A stretch of DNA of 64,000 bases from Elizabethkingia bruuniana (lineage in GTDB: Bacteria > Bacteroidota > Bacteroidia > Flavobacteriales > Weeksellaceae), in assembly GCF_002024805.1 (NCBI RefSeq), contig NZ_CP014337.1, positions 2,418,001 to 2,482,000 on the forward strand, in the 5' to 3' direction. Position 1 is the first letter of the stretch, and each line of letters starts with the position of its first letter. Shown here in pieces: positions 25,488 to 34,392 of this stretch. The position numbers and the translations under genes are program-made. The notes beneath the pieces are model-generated. The model was given only the letters and a program-made list of their open reading frames with translations, was not told the origin of the DNA and ran no database searches.

Positions 25488-26270
25488 ATGATTTCGTTTC
25501 AGGATTTACAAAAAAGTCTGGAATTGTGTGTAAACAACCAGAACATTAATCAAAACAACCTCAACCTTTGGTATCAACAGATTGAAGGAGCCTGTCTGTC
25601 TGAAAGAGAAGAATATCAGAAAAAGCTGGAATTATTACTTATCACCTCTCTTTTCCATCACTTCCCGGAAATTGAAATTGAAAACTTAATCTGCGAAAGT
25701 CCCGACTTCATCATTAAGTACAAGAATAAAAAAATAGGATTGGAAGTTTCAGAAATCATTAATCATTTTGAACTCAAGAAAAAAGAAACTCAAATTTCAA
25801 AAATCTTCCGGAATATTGAAAAATATCTAGAGAAAACCCAACAGAATTTTTCCGGAATCTATTATCTAAGCTTAAATGAATATGATAATGATTTTCATAA
25901 AAAACCAGAAATGATTGAACAGGAAATCATCAGCTGTATTACCGAAAATAAGAAGTCTAAATATGTACAAAAAATAAGAAGAACACCCTATAATAAAGGT
26001 GTTCTTCTTGTTTTAGATTATAATTTATCTCTCTTTGATGAGCTGAATTCCGAAAAAATAGCGCAGGCTATTTATAAGAAAAATAAAAAGTTCCGCATTT
26101 ATAAAAAGGATGTAGATGAATGCTGGCTGGTATTGGTTTCTAATATGAACAACCTGGCTTCCCGCTATAGTTATATCAATCACAACAAACAGCTTTCTTC
26201 CATCAAAAGTCCGTTTAGCAGAATACTGCATATCGAGAATTTATACAGCCAGATGATGTATATTAAATAA
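25488..26270 (+). CDS. Protein of unknown function with a possible PD-(D/E)xK-like core
   Basis: 260 residues with no signal peptide or membrane span. After a helical N-terminal segment, LLITSLFHHFPE leads into ESPDFIIKYKNKKIGLEVSEI (residues about 68-88). This has the spacing of a PD-(D/E)xK nuclease core (P-D, then E-x-x), although Ser stands where Lys is common. A later strand RRTPYNKGVLLVLDYNL and an ...ECWLVLVSNM strand fit an alpha/beta nuclease fold. It is monocistronic and begins 114 bases from the divergent phosphorylase gene. A nuclease role is inference only; no restriction or toxin partner is adjacent. Confidence 0.7.
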   Translation: MISFQDLQKSLELCVNNQNINQNNLNLWYQQIEGACLSEREEYQKKLELLLITSLFHHFPEIEIENLICESPDFIIKYKNKKIGLEVSEIINHFELKKKETQISKIFRNIEKYLEKTQQNFSGIYYLSLNEYDNDFHKKPEMIEQEIISCITENKKSKYVQKIRRTPYNKGVLLVLDYNLSLFDELNSEKIAQAIYKKNKKFRIYKKDVDECWLVLVSNMNNLASRYSYINHNKQLSSIKSPFSRILHIENLYSQMMYIK

Positions 26271-26322
26271 TTGATAAGCCCTGGCAAAGTTCAATTCTTC
26301 AGGCTATGTAATACGAATAATA

Positions 26323-26349
26323 CTTGTCAAGGTTCAGAACCTTGACAAG
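26323..26349. repeat. REP-like palindrome between convergent genes
   Basis: A perfect 13-bp inverted repeat (CTTGTCAAGGTTC, 1-base centre). It is followed by a T-rich stretch on the plus strand and sits between genes ending at 26270 and 26370. It could be a bidirectional terminator. Palindromes with CCTTGACAAGG are, in my memory, recurrent in Chryseobacterium-type genomes, so it may be a repetitive extragenic element. Confidence 0.6.
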
Positions 26350-26369
26350 GCTTTATTTTAATAAATCAC

Positions 26370-27440
26370 TTACTTATTAGATAACTTAAATACCGTTTTA
26401 GAAGCAAATTTATCTCCCGGTTTCAGGATAACGGAAGGAAAATGATTGTGGTGAACTGCATCCGGAAAATGTTGTGTTTCCAAACAAAATGCTTCTCTCC
26501 ATCCGTCTGTTTTACCAGACTTTAAAGTATGTGTTTCATCCATAAAATTCCCGGTATATAAATGCACTCCCGGCTGATCCGTATATACATCCAGAACAAT
26601 TCCTGTCAGATCTCCTGTTGCTTTTGCTGCATGCAGTAATTCCGAATCAAATGCTTCTTTTAATACATAAGTATGATCGAAACCACTTCCTAAAACCACT
26701 TGATGGTTCTCTGCATTAATATCCTGTCCTATAGTTTTCACCTCTCTGAAGTCAAAAGGTGTATTTTCTACAGATTCCAAAGTTCCGTTCGGAACAACAT
26801 TTTCCGTTACCGGCAAATATTTTTCTGCAAAGATCTGAAGCTGGTGTTTCAGCATATTACCATTCCCTTCTCCATTCAGATTAAAGAATGCATGATTGGT
26901 AATATTAAAAGGAGTTTCTTCATCCGATTCGGCTTCAAACAAAATTTCCAGAGCATCCTCATCCGTCAGCGTGTAGCTGACCTTTACTTTTACATTACCC
27001 GGAAAGCCTTCTTCGCCATCTTCCGAATGATATGTCATTTTCAAAAAATTGTCTCCTGTATTTTCTACATCGAAAACCTTTGTATGAAAACCATTTTCTC
27101 CGCCATGCAAAAGATTGTTCGGGATATTAGGATTTAACTGATAATTCTTTCCGTTCAGTGTAAACTCAGCACCGCCAATTCTGTTGCACACCCTACCGAT
27201 AACACACCCGTAAAAGTTACCTTTAGGTTCCAAATACTCATCTATACTGGCATGTCCCAGGTTAACATCTACTGGATTATTATTTCGGTCATTAAACAAA
27301 AAGCTTACAATTCTGGCTCCGTAATTGGTCAGGAAAACTTCCGTATTATTTTTATTTTTAAGCTGAAATAAATCTATTTTTTTTTCGTCTTTTTCTTTTT
27401 GGAATTTTTGTCTTTCAGGTCTATAGTTCATAAATACCAT
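26370..27440 (-). CDS. galM: Aldose 1-epimerase (mutarotase)
   Basis: 356 residues. It interconverts alpha and beta anomers of galactose/glucose, feeding alpha-galactose to GalK. The beta-sandwich shows FLTNYGARIVSFLFNDRNNNPVDVNLGH, the RVCNRIGGAEFTLNGKNYQL block with the conserved Arg, NITNHAFFNLNGEGNG with the catalytic His, and GFDHTYVL. The C-terminal CLETQHFPDAVHHNHFPS includes the catalytic Glu and family signature. There is no signal peptide, so it is cytoplasmic. It starts 6 bases after galK; an in-frame ATG at 27431 is an alternative. Last gene of galT-galK-galM. Confidence 0.95.
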   Translation of the reverse strand: MVFMNYRPERQKFQKEKDEKKIDLFQLKNKNNTEVFLTNYGARIVSFLFNDRNNNPVDVNLGHASIDEYLEPKGNFYGCVIGRVCNRIGGAEFTLNGKNYQLNPNIPNNLLHGGENGFHTKVFDVENTGDNFLKMTYHSEDGEEGFPGNVKVKVSYTLTDEDALEILFEAESDEETPFNITNHAFFNLNGEGNGNMLKHQLQIFAEKYLPVTENVVPNGTLESVENTPFDFREVKTIGQDINAENHQVVLGSGFDHTYVLKEAFDSELLHAAKATGDLTGIVLDVYTDQPGVHLYTGNFMDETHTLKSGKTDGWREAFCLETQHFPDAVHHNHFPSVILKPGDKFASKTVFKLSNK

Positions 27441-27446
27441 ACAATT

Positions 27447-28607
27447 TTAAAGAACATGTCCACCTTCGGAAGGCACAACTTCTATAGGTGTTAATTCAAG
27501 GTTAAATTTAGCTTCATAAGCTGGCTTTAGTTTAGCAATAAGTTCAGGTACAAAGCTTTTCTTTAAAAGGTTCAGTGTACAGCCTCCAAATCCGCCCCCC
27601 ATCATTCTTGCGCCCAAAACTTCAGGATATTGTCTTACTTCGTCTACCAGAAAATCCAGTTCATCACAACTTACCTCATAGTATTCACTCAAACCTTCAT
27701 GCGAAGCATACAGGAACAAGCCTACTGCTGCCAGGTCTCCTTTTTCCAAAGCTTTGCATACCTCTTCTACCCTTTTATTTTCATCATGAACATAACTTGC
27801 TTTAACGTAGAGTTCCGGATAATCAGAATATAAATATTCCCGAAGCATCTGGCTGTTCACATCCCGCAATGATTTCACATCATGAAAATCTTTACTGATA
27901 ATCTCAACAGCTTTTTCACAGGCTTCCCTTCTGTCGTTATAAGCAGAAGAAGCCAATGAATGCTTTACATTAGTATTCAGTAAGAGTAAAGTATACTCAC
28001 CAAGCTCTAAAGGGAAATATTCAAACTCTAGGCTTCTGCAGTCTAATTTCGCCACCTTATCTTCCTTACTAAAAACTGAAGCAAACTGGTCCATAATACC
28101 ACATTTCACTCCGGCAAAAGTATGCTCGGCAGTTTGTGCAATTTTAGTCATATCCCATTTAGATAAACCTAAATCAAATATTTTATCCAGAGCTACTGCC
28201 ACTGCACTCTCTAAAGAAGCGGATGAAGAAACACCTGCTCCCAAAGGAACATCTCCGTCAATCACCATATTAAAGCCTTTTAGCTGGTGTCCATTTTTCT
28301 GAATATGATACACCACTCCCAGAATATAATTAGCCCAGGAGTTTTCCAGTGCCTTTATCTCTGAAAGTTTAAAGTTTAGCTTTTCATTAAACAACTGAGA
28401 AAATAAATGAATTTCATCGTCGTTGCGGTGACCAACAGCTACATAACTGTATTTATCAATCGCTGCAGGCAGAACAAATCCGTCATTATAATCCGTATGT
28501 TCCCCTATAATATTAATTCTTCCGGGTGATTTAGAAACGACATCTGGTGCCTGACCAAATACCTCTTCGAATTTCTCTGTTATATATTGTTTTGAAATTG
28601 TTGCCAT
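27447..28607 (-). CDS. galK: Galactokinase
   Basis: 386 residues. A GHMP kinase phosphorylating alpha-D-galactose to galactose-1-phosphate. The N-terminal galactokinase signature is SPGRINIIGEHTDYNDGFVLPAAI. The ATP-binding loop is GDVPLGAGVSSSASLESAVAVAL, the catalytic Asp region is CGIMDQFASVF, and the C-terminal GHMP motif is GARMMGGGFGGCTLNL. Its start overlaps nothing and is 2 bases from the galT stop, so translation is likely coupled. Confidence 0.97.
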   Translation of the reverse strand: MATISKQYITEKFEEVFGQAPDVVSKSPGRINIIGEHTDYNDGFVLPAAIDKYSYVAVGHRNDDEIHLFSQLFNEKLNFKLSEIKALENSWANYILGVVYHIQKNGHQLKGFNMVIDGDVPLGAGVSSSASLESAVAVALDKIFDLGLSKWDMTKIAQTAEHTFAGVKCGIMDQFASVFSKEDKVAKLDCRSLEFEYFPLELGEYTLLLLNTNVKHSLASSAYNDRREACEKAVEIISKDFHDVKSLRDVNSQMLREYLYSDYPELYVKASYVHDENKRVEEVCKALEKGDLAAVGLFLYASHEGLSEYYEVSCDELDFLVDEVRQYPEVLGARMMGGGFGGCTLNLLKKSFVPELIAKLKPAYEAKFNLELTPIEVVPSEGGHVL

Positions 28608-28609
28608 GT

Positions 28610-29650
28610 TTAGACAGATAGATAATGTGTTAAAGATTGTTCTCTCAGTTGCTGCGCTGCCTGCTCCGGTGTAATATCACGCTGTGGATTAGCCAGCATT
28701 TCGTAGCCGACCATAAATTTTTTCACTGTAGCAGACCTTAACAAAGGCGGATAAAAATGCATATGCCAGTGCCATTCCGGGAAGTCTCCGGAATTAACTG
28801 GCGCCTGATGTATTCCCGCAGAATAAGGAAAAGATGTTTTAAAAAGGTTGTCGTATTTTACCGTTAAAACTTTTAGCGCTTGCGCCAAATCGGTTTTTTC
28901 AGAGCTTGTAAATTCTGAGATATACTGTACCGAACGTTTACTGATGATCATCGTTTCAAAAGGCCACGCTGCCCAGAAAGGAACCAGAACAACGAATGAA
29001 TTATTCTCATAAATAATCCGCTCTTGCTTTTCCAATTCTGCTTCCAGATAAGACTTCAGTAAAGTTTTCTGATATTTTTCAAAATATTTCTTCTGCTGTA
29101 CAGATTCTTTTTCCAGCTCAACAGGCAATGTATTTTGTGCCCAGATCTGACCATGCGGATGCGGATTACTGCACCCCATAACTGCTCCCTTATTCTCAAA
29201 TATCTGAATGTATTTAATCCAGTCATTCGAACGCAGTTCTTCAAATTCTGTTTGCCATAAGTTTACTACAGATTCAATAGAAATTTCATTCATGGTTGCA
29301 AGAGTAAGATCATGTCTTGGAGTAAATGCCAGAACTTTGCAGATTCCTTTGATGTTTTCAGTTACAAAAAGGCCTTCCTCATCCGACTGATGATCGGGAG
29401 TATCCTGTAATAAAGCAGAAAAATCATTAACAAAAGAAAAATGATCTGAATAATCCGGGTTTACAGTACCGTCTGATCTTTTATTTCCCGGACACAGATA
29501 ACATTCCGGTTCATATTCATTTCTCCGTTCAGAAGAAATCGCCTCCGTTTGTCCCTGCCAGGGTCTTTTGTTACGGTGTGGCGACACTAATACTTTTTCA
29601 CCCGTTAATATATTGACACGAGTGTGTGGTACGTTAGAGTCGAAATTCAT
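28610..29650 (-). CDS. galT: Galactose-1-phosphate uridylyltransferase
   Basis: 346 residues. It exchanges galactose-1-phosphate with UDP-glucose in the Leloir pathway. The HIT-superfamily active site is SNPHPHGQIWA, with the central His of HPH as the uridylylated nucleophile. Two zinc-associated segments, ECYLCPGNKRSDG and the HWHMHFYPPLLRS strand, are intact. It is the first gene of the galT-galK-galM operon with its own -7 box. No UDP-glucose 4-epimerase (galE) is adjacent. Confidence 0.97.
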   Translation of the reverse strand: MNFDSNVPHTRVNILTGEKVLVSPHRNKRPWQGQTEAISSERRNEYEPECYLCPGNKRSDGTVNPDYSDHFSFVNDFSALLQDTPDHQSDEEGLFVTENIKGICKVLAFTPRHDLTLATMNEISIESVVNLWQTEFEELRSNDWIKYIQIFENKGAVMGCSNPHPHGQIWAQNTLPVELEKESVQQKKYFEKYQKTLLKSYLEAELEKQERIIYENNSFVVLVPFWAAWPFETMIISKRSVQYISEFTSSEKTDLAQALKVLTVKYDNLFKTSFPYSAGIHQAPVNSGDFPEWHWHMHFYPPLLRSATVKKFMVGYEMLANPQRDITPEQAAQQLREQSLTHYLSV

Positions 29651-29670
29651 GTTTTAGTTAATAGTTTTAA

Positions 29671-29678
29671 CAAATGTA
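29671..29678 (-). promoter_or_regulatory. -7 box of the gal operon
   Basis: TACATTTG on the minus strand, a perfect TAnnTTTG, 20 bases before the galT ATG. The -33 element is weak. Confidence 0.6.
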
Positions 29679-29705
29679 ATAAATTAATTGACGCGAATTT
29701 AAGTT

Positions 29706-29719
29706 AACCACAAAAGGTA
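29706..29719 (+). repeat. Dispersed intergenic element, copy A
   Basis: AACCACAAAAGGTA, identical over 14 bases to 35777-35790. It lies at the start of a longer non-coding stretch with ACGCAAAGCC motifs. Confidence 0.5.
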
Positions 29720-29803
29720 AAATTATATACTATAAGATGATGTTTTTAGCACTAAGGCACAAGTAATCTTTATATTCTCATGCTTTTTAAAGAACGCAAA
29801 GCC

Positions 29804-29816
29804 GCTAACGCTTAGC
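29804..29816. repeat. Small palindrome in the repeat-like region
   Basis: GCTAA, CGC, TTAGC, following ACGCAAAGCC. It looks like part of a degenerate intergenic repeat. Confidence 0.35.
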
Positions 29817-30038
29817 AATGATCACTGAAATCTTAATTGTCTTAATATCTAAATGTTAGAAATAATTTCACCGTAATGTAAAATTTTTATACCCTTATGC
29901 TTATAAATTTATGCTACGCAAAGCCATCACTGCTTTATATCCGCCGGTTTAGCTGTACATCATACTAGTACACGATAGAGTCAGTAGTCTATTCGCCAAA
30001 GAATAAAAACACTTCAATACAATTTTATAATAATTTCG

Positions 30039-30046
30039 TAAATTTG
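30039..30046 (+). promoter_or_regulatory. -7 box of mtaB
   Basis: TAAATTTG, a perfect TAnnTTTG, 17 bases before the ATG at 30064. Confidence 0.6.
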
Positions 30047-30063
30047 CATTCTCGTTTTTAATT

Positions 30064-31410
30064 ATGGAATCAGGTCTAAAATCAGTTGCATTTCACACAT
30101 TAGGATGCAAGCTCAACTTCGCAGAAACTTCTACTATTGCCCGTCAGTTAACAGATGCAGGTTATAAGAAGGTCTCGTTTGATGATGCGGCTAATGTTTT
30201 TGTGATCAATACATGTTCGGTTACCGAAAATGCGGATAAAGAATGTAAGCTGATTGTAAAAAGAGCATTAAAAGCTAATCCGGATGGCCTCGTGGTTATT
30301 ATCGGCTGCTATGCTCAGTTAAAGCCTGAAGAAATTTCAGAAATTGAAGGTGTAGACCTTGTATTGGGAGCTAAAGAAAAATTTAATATTCTTAGCTATC
30401 TGAATGATCTGGAAAAATCCGAAAATCTTGCAGAAGTGCATTCTTGTGAAATTGAGGAAACCGATTTCTTTATTGGTTCTTACTCTATTGGTGACAGAAC
30501 ACGTGCGTTCCTGAAAGTTCAGGATGGATGTGATTACAAATGCACCTATTGTACTATTCCTTTAGCAAGAGGAATTTCCCGTTCGGATACTGTGGAAAAT
30601 GTAATTAAAAATGCAAGCGAAATTGCATCTCAGGATATTAAAGAAATTGTATTAACCGGAGTAAATATCGGAGATTATGGTAAAGGGGAATTCGGTAATA
30701 AAAGACACGAACATACTTTCCTCGATCTGGTAAAAGAACTTAATATGGTAGACGGAATCGAAAGAATCCGAATTTCTTCTATCGAACCTAATCTTCTAAA
30801 AGACGAAACCATTGATCTGGTATCGACCAGCAAAAGCTTTGTTCCACATTTTCATATTCCGCTGCAATCCGGAAGCGACGAAGTTCTGAAAAAAATGAAA
30901 CGCCGCTATCTTACAAAGCTTTACAGAAACAGAGTTTCAAAAATCCGTGAGGTAATGCCTGATGCTTGTATTGGTGTGGATGTTATTGTAGGATTCCCGG
31001 GGGAAACTGAAGAAGAGTTTATGAAAACCTATCAGTTTCTAAACGAACTACCAATTTCTTATCTACACGTTTTCACTTATTCTGAAAGAGAAAATACTGA
31101 AGCTGCTGCAATGCAGGGTATTGTTCCTGTTGTAGAAAGAAAGAAGCGTAACAAAATGCTCCGTATACTTTCCGAAAAAAAGAAAATGGCTTTTTACCAG
31201 ACTCAGTTAGGCAAAACATTACCTGTTCTGTGGGAACACGAAAATAAAGATGGCCTTATGTATGGCTTCACCGAAAATTATGTTCGTGTCCATAAACCTT
31301 TTGATGCATTGAGCATTAATAAAATCGAACTGGTAAAGCTAGACAAAATTGAAGCTGACGGAACAGTAAGCATATTGGCTGCCTTTGATGCTTTTCTGGC
31401 TAAAGCCTAA
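30064..31410 (+). CDS. mtaB: tRNA t6A37 methylthiotransferase MtaB
   Basis: 448 residues. A radical-SAM enzyme adding a methylthio group to t6A37 of tRNAs reading ANN codons. The N-terminal MTTase domain has cluster cysteines C15 (TLGCKLN), C51 (INTCSV) and the Cys of IIGCYAQ. The radical-SAM cluster is C156-x3-C160-x2-C163 in GCDYKCTYCTIP. A C-terminal TRAM region is present (about 375-440). MtaB rather than MiaB is indicated by HTLGCKLNFAET and CTIPLARG. It starts a plus-strand unit and overlaps the stop of the convergent GNAT gene by 4 bases. Confidence 0.94.
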   Translation: MESGLKSVAFHTLGCKLNFAETSTIARQLTDAGYKKVSFDDAANVFVINTCSVTENADKECKLIVKRALKANPDGLVVIIGCYAQLKPEEISEIEGVDLVLGAKEKFNILSYLNDLEKSENLAEVHSCEIEETDFFIGSYSIGDRTRAFLKVQDGCDYKCTYCTIPLARGISRSDTVENVIKNASEIASQDIKEIVLTGVNIGDYGKGEFGNKRHEHTFLDLVKELNMVDGIERIRISSIEPNLLKDETIDLVSTSKSFVPHFHIPLQSGSDEVLKKMKRRYLTKLYRNRVSKIREVMPDACIGVDVIVGFPGETEEEFMKTYQFLNELPISYLHVFTYSERENTEAAAMQGIVPVVERKKRNKMLRILSEKKKMAFYQTQLGKTLPVLWEHENKDGLMYGFTENYVRVHKPFDALSINKIELVKLDKIEADGTVSILAAFDAFLAKA

Positions 31411-31883
31411 AGCTTCATCAGCATAATATGCTGTGGACCTTTCACTCCTTCGTAGATTTTACCTGAATCCTGATATCCTGTTTTCAAATAGAGTTTGTAA
31501 GCATTCTCATTTGTTGCATTTACACCAAAAGCAATTTCATCAACTTTTGGGAAATTTTGTTTCACAAAAGCCGGAAGCTCTATCATTGCTGATTTTGCAA
31601 TACCCTTCCCCTGAAACTTAGGGTTTATAGATAGTGCCCGAAGTAAAACGGCATTTTTATTATCTGAGTAAGTAAGAAGATCTGAGGAGAAATCGAGTGA
31701 GAAAAAACCAACTATCTCTTTTTCATGTATTATAGTGTACTGAAAACGATTTTTAAGCCCCATTATATCAGGATTATTCAGTACCTGTCTTGGTACAAGC
31801 GAAAACTGAGACTGTTCTTCGTCCAGTATATAGGAAGTTAGTGCATCGTAGTGTTCTTCAACATAAGGGACAATTTCTGTCAT
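31407..31883 (-). CDS. GNAT-family N-acetyltransferase (paralogue 1)
   Basis: 158 residues of the GNAT fold. The acetyl-CoA pyrophosphate loop is PKFQGKGIAKSAM (Q-x-x-G-x-G/A) near 95-107, followed by AFGVNATNENAYKLYLKTGYQDSGKIYEG. The substrate is unknown; peptide, amine or small-molecule acetylation are all possible. It is about half identical by eye to the next minus-strand gene and starts 105 bases from it, so the pair arose by tandem duplication. Its stop overlaps the mtaB stop. Confidence 0.88.
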   Translation of the reverse strand: MTEIVPYVEEHYDALTSYILDEEQSQFSLVPRQVLNNPDIMGLKNRFQYTIIHEKEIVGFFSLDFSSDLLTYSDNKNAVLLRALSINPKFQGKGIAKSAMIELPAFVKQNFPKVDEIAFGVNATNENAYKLYLKTGYQDSGKIYEGVKGPQHIMLMKL

Positions 31884-31988
31884 GGTTTATTTTTAAACGA
31901 ATTTACAACATTATTCAAAAAGCAGAATTCAAATTTCTTCGAATTATTCGGTATTTCGGGATATATATAAAAGGATAAAACTTTGAAG

Positions 31989-32465
31989 TTACAGTTCCTT
32001 AACCATAATATGCTGTGGACCTTTAGGCCCGTCAAAACTTTCACCGGAATCCTGATATCCTGCCTTCAGGTACATCTGATAAGCTGATATATTTTTAAAA
32101 TTCACTCCAAAAGCAATTTCTCTTACATCAGGAAACTGTTTTCTTACCAGATCCGGAAGTTGTATCATCATTTCCTTGGCAATCCCTTTTCCCTGAAATT
32201 CAGGATTTAGAGTAAGCGATCTTAATAATGCAGCTGTTTCATCCTGAGGCTTATACCATCTGTCATGCGCAAATTCCAGAAGAAAGAATCCTACAGCTTT
32301 ATCATTATACATAATTGTATAGTAAAATCGATCCGTTTCATCATCTATTCTGGGGTTGTTCAGCACTTCTGCCGGTATTCTGGAAAACATAGCCTGTTCT
32401 TCGGGTAATGTATAAGAGGTAAGGTCTGCAAAATGTTCTGTCTGGTATTCAAGAATTTTAACCAT
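31989..32465 (-). CDS. GNAT-family N-acetyltransferase (paralogue 2)
   Basis: 158 residues, the same length as its neighbour when started at MVKILEYQTEH (ATG 32465); the frame also allows 32477. The acetyl-CoA loop is PEFQGKGIAKEMM, and IAFGVNFKNISAYQMYLKAGYQDSGESFDGPKGPQHIM matches the paralogue nearly throughout. The substrate is unknown. Conservation of length and ends between the two copies suggests both are functional. Confidence 0.88.
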   Translation of the reverse strand: MVKILEYQTEHFADLTSYTLPEEQAMFSRIPAEVLNNPRIDDETDRFYYTIMYNDKAVGFFLLEFAHDRWYKPQDETAALLRSLTLNPEFQGKGIAKEMMIQLPDLVRKQFPDVREIAFGVNFKNISAYQMYLKAGYQDSGESFDGPKGPQHIMVKEL

Positions 32466-32635
32466 ATTAATTGTCATCAGATTTTAGGCTCAAATTTAGA
32501 CTAATAATCTATTTTATATTTTAACAAATTGTTAAAAATATCTATTATGACGATATACATTTATCTTTTTATCACATTATGATGAATAATTAACAGGGGG
32601 TTATATTTAGTCATTCATACTTCATAATTAATTTA

Positions 32636-32643
32636 TATATTTG
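32636..32643 (+). promoter_or_regulatory. -7 box of the kdu operon
   Basis: TATATTTG, a perfect TAnnTTTG, 18 bases before the kduD ATG. The -33 region is weak. Confidence 0.55.
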
Positions 32644-32661
32644 GAAAAACTAAAACCAACC

Positions 32662-33426
32662 ATGACGAACAAATTATTTGACCTTAGCGGTAAAACTGCT
32701 CTGGTCACAGGAGGCAATAAAGGTATTGGCCGCGGAATGGCTATAGGCCTCGCTCAGGCAGGTGCTGATATTATTATTGCATCCCGTAGTATAGAAGCCA
32801 ATTCTGAAATAGAACAGGAGGTAAAAAAACTGGGAAGGAATTTCCATTTTTATAAGATGGATGCTGAAAACAGGGATAATGTCTATGAATTTATTCAGCA
32901 GCTCAACTCCAATCATCCACATATAGATATCCTTATCAATAATGCCGGAACCATTCTTAGAAAACCTGCTGCAGAACATCCTGACGAATACTGGGATTCT
33001 GTAATCAATATCAATCTGGATACACCATTTATCCTGGCTCGTGAAATAGGAAAAAAAATGATCGATCAGGGGAAGGGTAAAATTATATTCACCTGTTCTT
33101 TATTAAGCTTTCAGGGCGGGATCAATGTTCCGGGCTATGCTGCCAGCAAAGGAGCTTTGGCCAGCTTAGTCAAGGCTTTGTCCAACGAATGGTCTTCTAA
33201 AGGTGTCAACGTAAATGGTATTGCACCAGGTTATATCGCCACAGATAATACGGAAGCTCTACGTAACGATGAAGAGCGCAGTAAAGCTATTCTGGACAGA
33301 ATACCCGCAAGCAGATGGGGCACTCCGGAAGATTTTGCAGGTCCCGCAGTCTTTCTTTCATCTTCAGCCAGTGATTATGTTGACGGTACAATTCTTACTG
33401 TCGACGGCGGATGGATGGGACGTTAA
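32662..33426 (+). CDS. kduD: 2-dehydro-3-deoxy-D-gluconate 5-dehydrogenase (SDR)
   Basis: 254 residues of a classical short-chain dehydrogenase. The NAD(P)-binding motif is TGGNKGIGRG, NNAG is present, and the catalytic Ser-Tyr-Lys appears as CSLLSFQGGINVPGYAASK. In the KduI/KduD route it reduces the 2,5-diketo acid derived from unsaturated uronates to KDG. The start at MTNKLFDLSGKTAL (ATG 32662) is preferred over the TTG at 32641, which is inside the -7 box. The adjacent kduI makes the KduD assignment much firmer than SDR sequence alone. Confidence 0.9.
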   Translation: MTNKLFDLSGKTALVTGGNKGIGRGMAIGLAQAGADIIIASRSIEANSEIEQEVKKLGRNFHFYKMDAENRDNVYEFIQQLNSNHPHIDILINNAGTILRKPAAEHPDEYWDSVININLDTPFILAREIGKKMIDQGKGKIIFTCSLLSFQGGINVPGYAASKGALASLVKALSNEWSSKGVNVNGIAPGYIATDNTEALRNDEERSKAILDRIPASRWGTPEDFAGPAVFLSSSASDYVDGTILTVDGGWMGR

Positions 33427-33544
33427 TTTCTTTCCACAATCAGCTGTGTAATAAAGTCAGGAATATGTATTGAAATACCATGTAATCAGTACAATATTCT
33501 TGGTGACCACAATAAAAACTAACAACCATAAAAACATTACAACT

Positions 33545-34375
33545 ATGCAAATTAGATTTGAGAGCAGTCCCCGTGAGGTCAAAACGATGGACACTGCATC
33601 TTTACGCCGGGAATTCCTGGTGGAAAACCTTATGACTGAAGACAACATCAGCCTTACATATTCACACTACGACAGACTTATTATAGGCGGAACCAAGCCT
33701 ATAAAACAATCTACTGAACTGAAGACACATGAAGAACTAAAAGCCGATTATTTTCTTCAGAGAAGAGAATTAGGAATTATTAATGTAGGTGGAAAAGGTT
33801 CTGTAGAAGTAGATGGTGAAAAGTATGCACTGGATAAATTAGATTGTCTGTATGTAGGTAAAGGGGCACAAAAAGTTTTTTTTTTCAGTGACAATCCTGC
33901 TGAACCCGCTACATATTATTTATTATCAGCTCCTGCTCACAAGGAATACCCTACAACAAAATACACAAAAGAACAGGCAGCTCCTGTAACGCTGGGTGAT
34001 GGTAAAACATCTAACAGAAGAACAATTTACAAGTATATCCATGAAGCAGGAATCCAAAGCTGCCAACTCGTAATGGGTCTTACTGTTCTGGAAGAAGGCA
34101 GTGTATGGAATTCAATTCCTGCACATACCCATACCCGCAGAACTGAGATTTATTTTTACTTCGATCTGAATGCAGAACAAAGATTGTTTCATATGATGGG
34201 TGAAACGACGGAAACGCGCCATATCATTATGAAAAACCATGAGGCCGTTATTTCACCACCATGGAGTCTACACTTTGGTGCCGGTACTTCCAATTACGGA
34301 TTTATCTGGGGAATGGGTGGCGAAAACAAACGATACGACGATATGGACCCGGCTCCTTTAAATGTACTTTTATAA
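33545..34375 (+). CDS. kduI: 5-dehydro-4-deoxy-D-glucuronate isomerase
   Basis: 276 residues, the standard KduI length. A zinc-dependent cupin isomerase converting 5-keto-4-deoxyuronate, from pectin or glycosaminoglycan lyase products, to the diketo form used by KduD. The N-terminal MQIRFESSPREVKTMDTASLRREFLVENL and the zinc-binding block IPAHTHTRRTEIYFYFDL are typical, as is PPWSLHFGAGTSNYGFIWGMGGEN at the C-terminus. The ATG at 33545 was chosen over the open frame from 33470. Confidence 0.96.
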   Translation: MQIRFESSPREVKTMDTASLRREFLVENLMTEDNISLTYSHYDRLIIGGTKPIKQSTELKTHEELKADYFLQRRELGIINVGGKGSVEVDGEKYALDKLDCLYVGKGAQKVFFFSDNPAEPATYYLLSAPAHKEYPTTKYTKEQAAPVTLGDGKTSNRRTIYKYIHEAGIQSCQLVMGLTVLEEGSVWNSIPAHTHTRRTEIYFYFDLNAEQRLFHMMGETTETRHIIMKNHEAVISPPWSLHFGAGTSNYGFIWGMGGENKRYDDMDPAPLNVLL

Positions 34376-34392
34376 CCATAAGCGTTTAGATT

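Larger units (their letters stand above)
29651..30063. other. Intergenic region between divergent galT and mtaB, with worn repeats
   Basis: 413 bases containing the two divergent promoters (29671-29678 minus, 30039-30046 plus) and, between them, non-coding sequence with the AACCACAAAAGGTA element (29706), ACGCAAAGCC twice (about 29794 and 29917) and a small palindrome at 29804-29816. No gene or RNA with convincing structure is seen. Confidence 0.55.

Noticed and set aside
29651-30063. Possible tRNA or riboswitch in the galT-mtaB gap
   Set aside because: No cloverleaf, T-loop GTTCGA motif or conserved riboswitch core could be found by eye.
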